A DNA stretch of 64,000 nt from Arenibacter arenosicollis (lineage in GTDB: Bacteria; Bacteroidota; Bacteroidia; Flavobacteriales; Flavobacteriaceae): NCBI RefSeq assembly GCF_014397245.1, contig NZ_JACLHY010000004.1:124001-188000 (forward strand), given 5' to 3'. A program made the position numbers and the translations under genes. The first letter of the stretch is position 1; every line of letters begins with the position of its first letter. Below are positions 45,634-55,537 of this stretch, in pieces. The notes beneath the pieces are model-generated. The model ran no database searches and had not been told where the DNA came from. It saw nothing but the letters and a program-made list of their open reading frames with translations.

Positions 45634-45654
45634 TAAAAATAATCAATTTTCCAT

Positions 45655-48573
45655 ATGGGATTTATAAAGGGAGTTAAAGTCAAATTATTATCTCTTGGTA
45701 TTTCCACCGCCATGGTCTGTTCCTTTATAGGGTGCACAGATCCGAGAAATGCCAACTACACAGTCCCTGAACTTAATTTCGAGACCAATATTGAGAATGA
45801 TTTTAGTGTGCCCCAAGGGTGGCAAATAACCTTATGGGCAGAATCTCCTTCATTGTACAATCCAACCAATATGGATGTTGACGAAAAGGGGAGAATTTGG
45901 GTTACCGAAGCCGTTAATTACAGGGATTTCAACAACGATCCAAAACACCATCTGAATTTCGACAAAGGAGATCGGGTAATGATTCTAGAAGATACCGATG
46001 GGGACGGGATTAGCGACACCACCAAAGTATTTGTCCAAGATAAAGATCTTGTAGCTCCCTTAGGTATAGCAGTCGTTGGGAACAAGGTGTTCGTATCCTG
46101 TGCACCCACATTATATGTCTACACCGATGAAAATGGTGATGACGTACCCGACAAAAAAGAAGCCTTCCTTACCGGGTTTGGTGGCTTTGACCATGATCAC
46201 AGCCTCCATTCACTTGTAGTAGGTCCGGACGGAAAATGGTATTTCAATACTGGAAATGCCGGACCGCACAATGTAACCGACAAAGCCGGATGGCATCTCC
46301 GTTCTGGAAGTGTTTACACAGGCGGAACGCCATACAATGATAAAAATGAGCCTGCACAGGTCAGTGATGACGGACGTATTTGGGTTGGAGGCCTCGCTCT
46401 GAGAATGGGCAATGACGGTACCGGTTTAGAAGTTGTTGGCCACAATTTTAGAAACTCCTATGAGGTGGCTTTGGATTCTTATGGCAATATGTGGCAGAAT
46501 GACAATGATGACCAAGTAGTAACCTGTAGGGTAAGTTGGCTTATGGAGGGTGGCAACGCCGGCTATTTTAACGCCAACGGTAAACGCACCTGGCAGGCCG
46601 ATCGCAAACCTGACCAGGATATTTTTTCTGCCCATTGGCACCAGGACGATCCTGGGGTTATGCCCGCTGGGGATAATTCGGGAGCAGGTTCTCCTACTGG
46701 GGTAGTCGTCTATGAAGGAGACGCCTTTGGCCCAGATTTTAGGGGCATGCTCTTAAGTGCCGATGCCGGCCGAAACGTTATATTTGCTTACCAACCTTCA
46801 CCCCAAGGCGCTGGATTTGATTTGAATAGGCACGACTTAATTACCTCTACCCAAGAATCTACCGAGGGTTATGTCTGGAATGATATTGACGAGGATAAAC
46901 GCAAATGGTTTCGACCGAGCGATGTAGCCGTTGGAACAGATGGCGCCATATACATTGCCGACTGGTACGATCCCGTAGTTGGTGGTCACCAGATGAAAGA
47001 CACCCTCGGCTATGGCCGAATTTATAGAATTAGCCCTAAAGGAAAAGAACTTAAAACTCCGAAAATAGATTTGACCACAATGGAAGGGCAGGTCTCGGCC
47101 CTCCTAAATCCCGCAATTAATGTTCGAAGCCAAGGCTACGAAAAATTATTGGCCCAAGGTGAACAAGTAGTGGACGAGATTAAAAAAATATTGGATTCGG
47201 ACAATCCCTATCATCAATCACGTGCCATATGGCTATTGGCGAAACTTGGCAGCAAGGGCAAAGCCATTGTAAAAAAAACCTTGAAAAACGAACCGGACCC
47301 CCGATTAAGGATCGTGGCTTACCGCGCCTTGAAAGATGATTCCGAATCCTTTTTAGATTATGCTTCCATTGCGGCCAACGATCCTTCACCCCAAGTAAGA
47401 CGGGAAGTCGCTATTTCCTTGCGCGACAGGTCATGGAAAGAAAGTGGCCATTTAATCAAGGAATTATTTAACGGTTATGATGGCAAGGATGCATGGTATC
47501 TTGAAGCATTGGGGATGGCTGCGGACGGAAAGGAAGAAATGACCTATCAAGAAATTCATAATGACCAGCCCCAAGACCCCTCCAAATGGTCTGAGGCCTT
47601 TGCTTCACTTGTATGGCGCATTCATCCGAAATCGGCCATTAATGCTTTAAAGGAAAGGGCCTTGGCCCAAAGTCTATCTCCCAATCAAAAAAAACAAGCT
47701 GTAGATGCCATTGCCTTTATCAATGATCGGATTGCAGTTGCAGCCATGATCGACATTCAAAAAATGAGCGCTGATAATGCCGTACAGGAATTAACAAAAT
47801 GGTGGCTAAATTTCAGAAAGAGCAACGACTGGCATGCTCTATGGGACTGGCAAGCAGAAAGCGGGGAAGGCTATGGTATTCCAGAAAAAATTGCAAGTTT
47901 ACAAGAAATCCTTTTGAACAAAGAAGCGACCCTAGCAAAAAGAATCGAAGCAGGAAAAGAGATGGCCGGGAATTTGATCGGTGGCCGTCTATTGATAAAT
48001 TTGGCCGCAAAAAACCAATTATCCAATGAAATAATCAACGAGATTTCTGATAATATTTTCAATAATCCCGAATTGGAAATCAGGACTTTGGCCAGTGAAC
48101 ATTTTAAAAAAACCGGCGGAAAGCAATTTTCTATTCCGGCCATCCTAAAATTAAAAGAAGATACGGCCCAAGGAGAAAATGTATTCCTCACAAAATGCAT
48201 AAGCTGCCACAAAAACGGAACTACTGGTAATGACATTGGACCAGATCTATCTTCGATTGGGGAAAAATTCGACAAAACAGCTTTATTGGATGCCATTATT
48301 AATCCAAACGCCTCCATAGTATTTGGTTATGAACCAATTATGATAAAAACTAAAAGTGGTCAGGCCCTGTACGGCTTTCTTCTTTCAGAGGGCGAAACCA
48401 CTGTCCTAAAAGATATGACCGGAAAACAGATGGTTATAGACGCGGATGATATAGAAAGCAAAGAGAAAATGAAAATGGGCATTATGCCAAATGCAGTATC
48501 CCTGGGTCTAACGGAACAAGATCTGGCCAATCTGTCGGCCTACTTACTAACTCTTAAAAATAGTAATCTATAG
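45655..48573 (+). CDS. Heme-c lipoprotein with dehydrogenase-like beta-propeller and HEAT repeats (PVC-type)
   Basis: A 972-residue lipoprotein (lipobox FIGC, Cys27). Residues 50-470 form a beta-propeller like the membrane-bound dehydrogenase domain of PVC-type proteins (TIGR02604), with segments such as MDVDEKGRIWVTE and LEDTDGDGISD. HEAT-like alpha repeats follow (about 480-800), then a C-terminal heme-c domain with CISCH (Cys848, Cys851, His852), as in TIGR02603. The architecture suggests a periplasmic oxidation linked to electron transfer; the propeller substrate is unknown. It is preceded by a GntR-type site and followed after 28 bp by a Tat-exported TIM-barrel gene. Confidence 0.85.
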   Translation: MGFIKGVKVKLLSLGISTAMVCSFIGCTDPRNANYTVPELNFETNIENDFSVPQGWQITLWAESPSLYNPTNMDVDEKGRIWVTEAVNYRDFNNDPKHHLNFDKGDRVMILEDTDGDGISDTTKVFVQDKDLVAPLGIAVVGNKVFVSCAPTLYVYTDENGDDVPDKKEAFLTGFGGFDHDHSLHSLVVGPDGKWYFNTGNAGPHNVTDKAGWHLRSGSVYTGGTPYNDKNEPAQVSDDGRIWVGGLALRMGNDGTGLEVVGHNFRNSYEVALDSYGNMWQNDNDDQVVTCRVSWLMEGGNAGYFNANGKRTWQADRKPDQDIFSAHWHQDDPGVMPAGDNSGAGSPTGVVVYEGDAFGPDFRGMLLSADAGRNVIFAYQPSPQGAGFDLNRHDLITSTQESTEGYVWNDIDEDKRKWFRPSDVAVGTDGAIYIADWYDPVVGGHQMKDTLGYGRIYRISPKGKELKTPKIDLTTMEGQVSALLNPAINVRSQGYEKLLAQGEQVVDEIKKILDSDNPYHQSRAIWLLAKLGSKGKAIVKKTLKNEPDPRLRIVAYRALKDDSESFLDYASIAANDPSPQVRREVAISLRDRSWKESGHLIKELFNGYDGKDAWYLEALGMAADGKEEMTYQEIHNDQPQDPSKWSEAFASLVWRIHPKSAINALKERALAQSLSPNQKKQAVDAIAFINDRIAVAAMIDIQKMSADNAVQELTKWWLNFRKSNDWHALWDWQAESGEGYGIPEKIASLQEILLNKEATLAKRIEAGKEMAGNLIGGRLLINLAAKNQLSNEIINEISDNIFNNPELEIRTLASEHFKKTGGKQFSIPAILKLKEDTAQGENVFLTKCISCHKNGTTGNDIGPDLSSIGEKFDKTALLDAIINPNASIVFGYEPIMIKTKSGQALYGFLLSEGETTVLKDMTGKQMVIDADDIESKEKMKMGIMPNAVSLGLTEQDLANLSAYLLTLKNSNL

Positions 48574-48601
48574 ACCATACCAACTCTAAAAAAAAGTAAT
48601 C

Positions 48602-49474
48602 ATGAGCACTACCATAACGAGAAGGGAAGTTTTAAAATCCTCAGTCGGAATATTCGGCTTAAGTCTTTTGGGGGCCTACGAAGCTTTTGCCATGGACAAT
48701 GACCGGCGATTTAAGATTGGGGCCTGCGATTGGTCCATTCAAAGAATGTCGGAGGTTGAGGCCATTAAGGTTGGCAAAAATATTGGATTGGATGGTGTTC
48801 AGATCAGTTTGGGAAATCTAGACAATGATATGCATCTAAGACAGGAAAGGATTCAACAACAATATAAGAATGCCTGCTCGGAATATGGTATGACCATAGG
48901 AGGTATCGCCATAGGAGAAATGAACAACATCCCTTATAAATCGGACCCCAGAGCAGAGCAATGGGTTTCGGACAGTATAGATGTTGCCAAAAAGATGGGA
49001 GTTGGAGTGGTATTATTGGCTTTCTTTCACAATGGAGACCTTAAGAATGATATAAAAGGTACAAAAGAAACTATCCGCAGGTTAAAAAAAGTAAGCAAAA
49101 AAGCCGAAGACAATGGGATTATTCTAGGTATAGAATCTTGGTTGAGCGCCGAAGAACATTTGGAAATCATAAATGCCGTTGGTTCGCCAAACGTACAAGT
49201 GTATTACGACGTGGCCAATTCGAACAAAATGGGTTACAATATTTATGACGAAATCCGGTGGCTGGGTAAAAAGCATATCTGTGAATTCCACGCCAAGGAG
49301 AACGGGTATTTATTAGGGCAAGGCAGAATAGATTTTGAAGAGGTAAAAAAAGCGATAAATGATATAGACTATGAAGGATGGATACAGATAGAAGGTGCTG
49401 TTCCCGAAAATGCGGAAATGTTCGACAGTTATGTTCTGAACAATAAATATATTCGGTCCGTTTTTAAAACATAG
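48602..49474 (+). CDS. Tat-exported sugar phosphate isomerase/epimerase-like TIM-barrel protein
   Basis: A 290-residue protein with a twin-arginine signal (TRREVLKS, then a hydrophobic stretch ending YEAFA). The mature part is an AP endonuclease 2-like TIM barrel: GIESW, VYYDVANSN, EFHAKEN and IQIEG carry the usual metal-binding Glu, Asp, His and Glu. Tat export fits a folded, metal-loaded periplasmic enzyme. Related proteins isomerise, epimerise or dehydrate sugars, and some act on 3-keto sugars. It is the second gene of the unit with the heme lipoprotein, 28 bp behind it, and probably shares its control. Confidence 0.83.
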   Translation: MSTTITRREVLKSSVGIFGLSLLGAYEAFAMDNDRRFKIGACDWSIQRMSEVEAIKVGKNIGLDGVQISLGNLDNDMHLRQERIQQQYKNACSEYGMTIGGIAIGEMNNIPYKSDPRAEQWVSDSIDVAKKMGVGVVLLAFFHNGDLKNDIKGTKETIRRLKKVSKKAEDNGIILGIESWLSAEEHLEIINAVGSPNVQVYYDVANSNKMGYNIYDEIRWLGKKHICEFHAKENGYLLGQGRIDFEEVKKAINDIDYEGWIQIEGAVPENAEMFDSYVLNNKYIRSVFKT

Positions 49475-49650
49475 ACTTTTATTCTAAGATTATATTAAAA
49501 TCAACTTTTTACTATTCCGAATATAGCGTCCAAAACACCTACCTGCTATGGCACTATAGACAAAGAAATAGTAGCAGTGCTGAGAATCAAATAATGATAT
49601 TGTCAGTTAGATTTTTCCAGTGACCCTTTATTTGGGAGAAAACAAAAACT

Positions 49651-50538
49651 TTAAGGATTCATAAACTTGTTTATTCTTTGCTTGGTAAAAATTGGGTTGG
49701 CGCCTTCACTTTTCGCTACCATAGCTCCTACGGCGCAACCAAAATCGATAGCCGCTTGTGGTCCTTCCCCATTAAACAATTTATAAATTACGGAAGCCAA
49801 AAATGAATCTCCCGAGCCCACCGTATCAAGAACCTTAATCCTATAGCCACTATTATAATAAAAGATATTTTGGTGATACAATACAGCACCATAAGCCCCT
49901 TTGGTGACACAAATGGTTTCTGTTTGGGTCTGTTGGGCTACAAATACTATAGTCTGCTCCATAGAGTTGTATTTGGAACCTAGGTATTCCGCTACCTCGT
50001 ACAATTCGTCATCATTGAATTTCACAAAATTAGCGTGCTGCATTAATTCCAGGATCAATTTCTTGGTATAATGCGGTGCTCTTAAATTAACGTCAAACAC
50101 CTTGTATTTAGCAATTTCCAATAATTGTTTCAAGGTGGTACTAGATGTATTATCCCTACAGGCAAGACTACCATATATAAAAATATCCGTTTCTTTAAGC
50201 TGATTTTCGTAGATATTTATCGGCAAAATTTTATCCCAAGCAACTGGATAGGCAATATCGTAGGATGCCACTCCCTTATCGTTTAAGACAACGTTTACCT
50301 GCCCAGTCCCATAATTGGAACTCACTTGTATCCCATCGGTATTGACGCCGCAACTATTTAGATATTTAATTATTTTTTTTCCATCCACATCATCGCCAAC
50401 ACTACTAATCGTACTAACGTCTACACCATAAGACTGTAGGCGCAAAGAAACATTCAAGGGAGCTCCCCCAATCTTTGAGTGTGTTGGGAAATTATCGAAT
50501 AAAACCTCTCCGAAACAAATCACTTTTAATTTTTTCAT
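49651..50538 (-). CDS. PfkB-family carbohydrate kinase, probable fructokinase
   Basis: A 295-residue ribokinase-family kinase from ATG 50538; TTG 50544 adds two residues. GGAPLNVSLRL (about 24-34) is the first PfkB signature and DTVGSGDSFLA the second, with the catalytic Asp and the anion hole. It is read last in the fructan locus after susD, so it is expected to phosphorylate fructose entering through the MFS permease; the known fructan locus of Bacteroides thetaiotaomicron also has a fructokinase. A hairpin separates it from susD, which may lower its expression. Confidence 0.88.
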   Translation of the reverse strand: MKKLKVICFGEVLFDNFPTHSKIGGAPLNVSLRLQSYGVDVSTISSVGDDVDGKKIIKYLNSCGVNTDGIQVSSNYGTGQVNVVLNDKGVASYDIAYPVAWDKILPINIYENQLKETDIFIYGSLACRDNTSSTTLKQLLEIAKYKVFDVNLRAPHYTKKLILELMQHANFVKFNDDELYEVAEYLGSKYNSMEQTIVFVAQQTQTETICVTKGAYGAVLYHQNIFYYNSGYRIKVLDTVGSGDSFLASVIYKLFNGEGPQAAIDFGCAVGAMVAKSEGANPIFTKQRINKFMNP

Positions 50539-50556
50539 AATCAAACTTTAAATAAA

Positions 50557-50584
50557 AGGCACGAAGAAACCACTCTCCGTGCCT
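50557..50584 (-). terminator. Hairpin between susD and the kinase gene (partial terminator or RNA end)
   Basis: A 7-bp GC-rich stem AGGCACG/CGTGCCT has a 14-base loop and a T-rich exit on the minus strand. It stands between the susD stop and the kinase start, inside what otherwise looks like one operon. Confidence 0.55.
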
Positions 50585-50616
50585 AAAAAACTAACTCAAA
50601 CTAACGCGGTCTTAAA

Positions 50617-52368
50617 TTAATATCCAGGGTTTTGCTTATAAAGTCCTCCTGTAAAATCTATTTCACGTTGTGGAATTGGATAGTACTCATCCCTTCCTGC
50701 CGTAAAAACTGCACTGGATAAGAAATCCCTTTTTGTTTTTTCCTCGGTCAAATAGGCGTTCAACACTTCTGCTGCCTCACCCCATCTTACCAAATCAAAG
50801 AATCGAGGACCTTCCATCCCAAATTCCAATCTCCTCTCGAATTTTAAAGCTTTCCACGCGTAGTCTTTATCAGTAAAGGTCGTGTACTCCTGAATATTGT
50901 AAATATCGATTGCACCTGCATCAATCTGACGTTGTGTGCTAACGGCAGCACGAGCCCTAACCTGATTGATCAGCGGTAAAGCTTCATCCCAACGATCCAA
51001 TTGTATCAAGGCCTCTGCCTTGAACAGCAAAATATCCGCGTACCTTATAAAATCAACATTCTTTGAAGTACCGACAAACGGTCCTTCCTTTACATAACAA
51101 GAGCAATCCGGCGCTTGTTGTTCCTTCATATTTCCGAAATAACCATAAACCCCTGGATCTCTGGCCCAACTAAAGTTATAAACCATATCACCCGTAGCAT
51201 TAACTGTATTCCTATATTTAAAAGGTCTTCCTGGAACTCCCACGGTATGATCCAACCTAGGATCCACCGTTAATCCCACAGCTGGTGTTACGGTTCCATC
51301 TTCATTGACCGTAGTGAATATATCCGTATCATTAAAACTATCCAATAAAGGCAATCCAGCTGCATCGGTCTTAAATGCGTTGACCATATTTTGACTGGCC
51401 AAATGAAACCCACAACACCCGTATAGTGCAGATCCATGAGGAGAATTAAGTCCCGTTACAAAACTTACCCTACTTACCTTGGTACCATCGTTAATAGAAA
51501 ATTGGGCAGCCCAAATTGATTCAGGACCGTTATCGAAACCGTCCAAAAAGTTGTTTCCGTAATCCCCTTCCAAACTAGCAGTTACCTCGTCAGCGTAATC
51601 AATAACCTCTTGAAGTCGGGCCGGATTGATAGCAGTGACCTGATGCTGGTCATTCTGTTCGTACGCCTGGAAGAGCCTAAGTTTGGCCATATAGGCCGCA
51701 GCTGCATTTCTATCTGCCCTGCCAACCTCATCTTGTGATTGGGGAAGATTGTTGTAAGCAAAAATAAAATCCTCCGCAATTGTATTCCACAATTCATCGT
51801 TGGGCACATCATTTGTGACAGCAGCAGTTTCCTCTTGGGTCAGCCCTTCTTTGATGTAAGGAATTTTTTTAAACAAAAGTTTCATCATAAAGTGGGAATG
51901 TGCCCTCAAAAATCTAAGTTCCGCCTGTCTCAAAGTCTTATTTGGATATTCCGCGTCAGGTATGTCGTTAATTACGGTCAACGCAAAATTAGCTCTAGAA
52001 ATGGCCTTGTAATAATTGGTCCAAGTTCTCGGGGCCATCCAATCCCCAAAATCTGGAATTGTTAGATTGTATTGCTCATAGCGGTCAATTACATCCACAT
52101 CGCCACGGCCTCCACCACCTTTATAAGCATCATCCGAACGTACACTGCCATACACCCATTGATGGGTCAAGGGTCCGATCATTTCATCATTGGCAATCCC
52201 CGCGTAGGCAGCTACTACCAAGGCTTCGGCATTATCAGCCGTCGCCACATTATCATTGGACAGAACTCCCTCCGGTTCATAATCCAAAAAGTCCTTGTCA
52301 CAGGAGGCTAGGAAAAACGAAACCAGCACTCCCATTATAAATATTATATTTCTTTTCATGATTTTCAT
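50617..52368 (-). CDS. susD: SusD/RagB family nutrient-binding outer membrane lipoprotein
   Basis: A 583-residue lipoprotein (lipobox FLASC). The SusD fold shows early in DFLDYEPEGVLS and through TPR-like helices with LRAHSHFMMKLLFKKIPYI. The C-terminus has the family ending LRWGE-type segment FFDLVRWGEAAEVLN and YYPIPQREID, cited in parts. It binds oligosaccharide at the cell surface and acts as the lid of the SusC transporter. An ATG three codons later (52359) gives an equally good signal peptide. It directly follows susC in the fructan locus. Confidence 0.95.
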   Translation of the reverse strand: MKIMKRNIIFIMGVLVSFFLASCDKDFLDYEPEGVLSNDNVATADNAEALVVAAYAGIANDEMIGPLTHQWVYGSVRSDDAYKGGGGRGDVDVIDRYEQYNLTIPDFGDWMAPRTWTNYYKAISRANFALTVINDIPDAEYPNKTLRQAELRFLRAHSHFMMKLLFKKIPYIKEGLTQEETAAVTNDVPNDELWNTIAEDFIFAYNNLPQSQDEVGRADRNAAAAYMAKLRLFQAYEQNDQHQVTAINPARLQEVIDYADEVTASLEGDYGNNFLDGFDNGPESIWAAQFSINDGTKVSRVSFVTGLNSPHGSALYGCCGFHLASQNMVNAFKTDAAGLPLLDSFNDTDIFTTVNEDGTVTPAVGLTVDPRLDHTVGVPGRPFKYRNTVNATGDMVYNFSWARDPGVYGYFGNMKEQQAPDCSCYVKEGPFVGTSKNVDFIRYADILLFKAEALIQLDRWDEALPLINQVRARAAVSTQRQIDAGAIDIYNIQEYTTFTDKDYAWKALKFERRLEFGMEGPRFFDLVRWGEAAEVLNAYLTEEKTKRDFLSSAVFTAGRDEYYPIPQREIDFTGGLYKQNPGY

Positions 52369-52371
52369 TTT

Positions 52372-55300
52372 TTAAAAGTTCAAATTAAGTCCCAATGATA
52401 GCACTGTAGGAACGGGAATATTGGCAACAGTTGTACGCTCCGGATCCGATCCGATATAATCTTTTGGAGTAAACCAAAATAGATTCTCACCTTGAAAATA
52501 GACCCTTAATCCAGTCATTCCCCAAAATTTACTGATCATCTCCTCAGGTAAAGAATACCCTATTTGTAGATTTCTAATTTTGAAATAAGAATTCTTCCTA
52601 AATAAATAATCTGAAGTTCTTAGATCATTGAAAGCCAAAGACAAGGATGGAATATCGGTATTGGTATTGGTTGGAGTCCAGGCATTAAGAACACCTAGTC
52701 CGGCATTCTCTCTTCCTTGCGTAAAATTGTTCCATAATATGTAAGGATCCTGACCAATTCTTCCAGCTACTCCAGATCCAAAAACGGAAAAATCAAAGTT
52801 CTTATACCCAAGATCAACTCGGATACCATACTCTAGGTCTGGCAATGTATTCCCTATAAAATCACGGTCATCGGAATCTATTACATTATCCCCGTTAAGA
52901 TCCTGGAATTTTATCCCTCCGGACCTTGAACCAACTTGAGTTGGACTAGCATCGATATCTGCCTGACTTTGGAACAAGCCATCAGTTTTATAGCCAAAAA
53001 TTGAAAATTGAGACTGACCTAAAATGGAATTGGCAGCGGTTCCAGGAAAGCCTGCCCTAACCTCTTCCGGAAGAAAGGTAATCTCATCCTTAAATGCTCC
53101 AAAATTTGTAGATATCCCCATCGTAAAACCACTATCCCAAGTTTTGGAATAGGCTACGGATAGTTCCCATCCTTTGGTCTGTGTCGTAGCTCCATTCAAT
53201 ACCCGTTGTTGCCCTTCACCAATAACCGAGGCAATAGGCGGTGTGATCAAGATATCACTGGTTTTTCTGGTAAAGTAATCGAACGTACCTACTACAGCAT
53301 TATTAAAAAGACCAAAATCCACACCATAATTAAATTCTTTGGTTGTTTCCCACTTCAATGCCGGGTTTGCCGCTTGAATGGAAACAAAACCTGATGGTAA
53401 GGTTCCCCCATTATTGCCACCTAGATCATAAGCTGTTCCAACATTGTAATATTGGTTGAAAAAATCAGGAATAAATTGATCTTGGTTTGGACCATATCTG
53501 GATTCGTATAGGCCAAATCTTGCGAGGTCACCGATAGACTGGTTACCCACTTCGCCATATCCTGCCCGAAATTTTAAATCTGACACTACACCTTCATCAT
53601 TGAAAAAATCCTCCCTACTAATTCTCCAACCCAAAGTTGCCGCAGGAAAAACACCATACCTATTTTCATCACCAAATCGTGACGAGCCATCCCTACGTAC
53701 TGTAACGGAAGCCAAATACCTATCTGCAAATGCGTAGTTTAATTTTCCAAATTGGGACAATAGGCTACTTCCACTGGAGCGCCCAGTATTGGTTCTAGCT
53801 CCGGTTGAGGCATCCAAAACGAAATACGATTCTGTTTCTACCGCAAAACCATCGGCAATAGCGGTAACTGAATCAAAATCATTTTTAATGGATTCTGCTC
53901 CCAACAAGAGACCAAAGCGATGATCTCCCAGTTCCTTAGTATAATTCAATGTATTGGTAAAGACAACGCTGGTAAATTTATTTGTGTCCAAAATCAACCT
54001 ATTGTTGCTTCTGTTAACAAATCCATTGGTTACCTTGGGCTCAATATCCTTACGTTTGTAGTCACCATAATCGAGACCAATACTAGTCCTGAAGGTTAAA
54101 TTGTCCATGATTTGAAGTTCGGCAAATACATTTCCAAAAATATTGGTCCTTTCCGTATTGTCCCACCTATTTAAATATTGCATCAAAACAGGATTGTTAC
54201 GATCAGAATAACCAGCACCCAATGGCCCACCATAATTACCGTTATTATCGAATAAAGGTATGGTCGGCGCCATACTTATTGCTAATCCGGGAGTTGGGGC
54301 ACTACCAATATCGGTAGAGGCCAAAGTTTCATCCGAGGTAGTAAAAGCGGTATTTACACCAATCTTCAATTTGTCATTGAATAATTTAAAATTGGAATTT
54401 AATTTCCCAGAAAATCTTTCGTAACCTGTATGTTTTAAAATACCAGTATTCTTAAGATGTCCTAAATTAATGAGATGAAAGGACTTGTCCGTTCCTCCAG
54501 AAATAGAAACTTCGTTATTGTAAACATAACCAGTTTCATAGGATTCTTCCTGCCAATCAGTATCGCCAGCCGGCACATTGGTATCACCGCCAACATAAGG
54601 CTGAAGCGTTACACCGTTGAGCACAGGATTATTAAAATCACCGTTCCAATCAAAATTATAGATTTCACCATAACCTCCTGTTGGATCTGCGCCATCATTA
54701 ACGGAAGCCCTCCACAAAGCCTCTCCGCGTTGTATGGAGTTCAACATATCATACCGTTGTTTTTTCTCTGACTGTACGGATAGGTTGGAATTGACACTAA
54801 CCCTATATTTTTCATCCCCTCCTGCTTTGGTGCTGTTCTTCGTGGTAACTATAATGACACCATTACCTGCCCTAGAACCGTAAATGGAAGAGGCGGATGC
54901 ATCTTTCAATACTTGAACAGATTCTATTGAACTTGGGTTAAGGCCTGAAAAGACTTCTTGCCGAACTGTTGGTACCCCGTCAATTACATATAGTGGATCA
55001 TTATTTCCCAATGTTGTTACCCCTCGAATTAAAATTCGGCTACTGGTACCGTTCGGGTTTCCTGATTTTTCAACAAAGAGTCCTGGGACCCTTCCTTGCA
55101 AAGCCTGCATGGCATTACCTGAACTTAAACTTTGACCTTCAACAGGACCAAGTTCCACAACGGTAATAGCTCCAGTTAAATCGGCCTTTCTTTCCGTGGT
55201 ATACCCGGTTAAAACTACCTCGTCCAACATTTGCGCATCTGGCTGTAATACAATGGTGAAGGTTGTCTGTCCATTTACCGGAATCTCCATTGTTAAAAAA

Positions 55301-55524
55301 CCAACATAACTTACCGAAAGTGTCGCATCAGTAGGCACATCACCAAGTGTAAAATTACCGTCAAAATCTGTCGTTGTACCATTGGTAGTACCCGCCACTA
55401 CAACTGAGGCACCTGGCAATGGCATCCCATCATCCTGGGAGGTCACCGTACCTTGTATTTGTTCTTGGGCCATTAGCCCCAAGGGAACAAACATCATTAG
55501 TAATAAAAAAAGTTTTAGTTTCAT
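52372..55524 (-). CDS. susC: SusC/RagA family TonB-dependent transporter
   Basis: A 1050-residue outer-membrane transporter from ATG 55524, whose signal peptide (KLKLFLLLMMFVPLGLMAQ) directly precedes the mature start; an in-frame ATG at 55557 lies inside the GH32 gene and spoils the signal. A carboxypeptidase-regulatory-like domain (about 22-100) is followed by the plug with LYVIDGVP, the SusC hallmark, and the barrel, ending VLSLGLNLNF. It imports oligosaccharides with TonB energy together with SusD. The gene context (GH32, fructose-type sensor) points to fructo-oligosaccharides. Confidence 0.96.
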   Translation of the reverse strand: MKLKLFLLLMMFVPLGLMAQEQIQGTVTSQDDGMPLPGASVVVAGTTNGTTTDFDGNFTLGDVPTDATLSVSYVGFLTMEIPVNGQTTFTIVLQPDAQMLDEVVLTGYTTERKADLTGAITVVELGPVEGQSLSSGNAMQALQGRVPGLFVEKSGNPNGTSSRILIRGVTTLGNNDPLYVIDGVPTVRQEVFSGLNPSSIESVQVLKDASASSIYGSRAGNGVIIVTTKNSTKAGGDEKYRVSVNSNLSVQSEKKQRYDMLNSIQRGEALWRASVNDGADPTGGYGEIYNFDWNGDFNNPVLNGVTLQPYVGGDTNVPAGDTDWQEESYETGYVYNNEVSISGGTDKSFHLINLGHLKNTGILKHTGYERFSGKLNSNFKLFNDKLKIGVNTAFTTSDETLASTDIGSAPTPGLAISMAPTIPLFDNNGNYGGPLGAGYSDRNNPVLMQYLNRWDNTERTNIFGNVFAELQIMDNLTFRTSIGLDYGDYKRKDIEPKVTNGFVNRSNNRLILDTNKFTSVVFTNTLNYTKELGDHRFGLLLGAESIKNDFDSVTAIADGFAVETESYFVLDASTGARTNTGRSSGSSLLSQFGKLNYAFADRYLASVTVRRDGSSRFGDENRYGVFPAATLGWRISREDFFNDEGVVSDLKFRAGYGEVGNQSIGDLARFGLYESRYGPNQDQFIPDFFNQYYNVGTAYDLGGNNGGTLPSGFVSIQAANPALKWETTKEFNYGVDFGLFNNAVVGTFDYFTRKTSDILITPPIASVIGEGQQRVLNGATTQTKGWELSVAYSKTWDSGFTMGISTNFGAFKDEITFLPEEVRAGFPGTAANSILGQSQFSIFGYKTDGLFQSQADIDASPTQVGSRSGGIKFQDLNGDNVIDSDDRDFIGNTLPDLEYGIRVDLGYKNFDFSVFGSGVAGRIGQDPYILWNNFTQGRENAGLGVLNAWTPTNTNTDIPSLSLAFNDLRTSDYLFRKNSYFKIRNLQIGYSLPEEMISKFWGMTGLRVYFQGENLFWFTPKDYIGSDPERTTVANIPVPTVLSLGLNLNF

Positions 55525-55537
55525 AATTGAGTTGTAT

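Larger units (their letters stand above)
45207..45654. other. Divergent regulatory region, gntR / heme lipoprotein gene
   Basis: Apart from the two palindromic sites listed separately (45293-45308 and 45618-45633) I see no ORF, RNA or repeat in these 448 bp. A single half-site TTGTAC near 45331 may be chance. Confidence 0.5.

Noticed and set aside
47871-48317. 148-codon minus-strand ORF in the heme lipoprotein gene
   Set aside because: It lies opposite the HEAT and heme-binding region, with no recognisable feature of its own.
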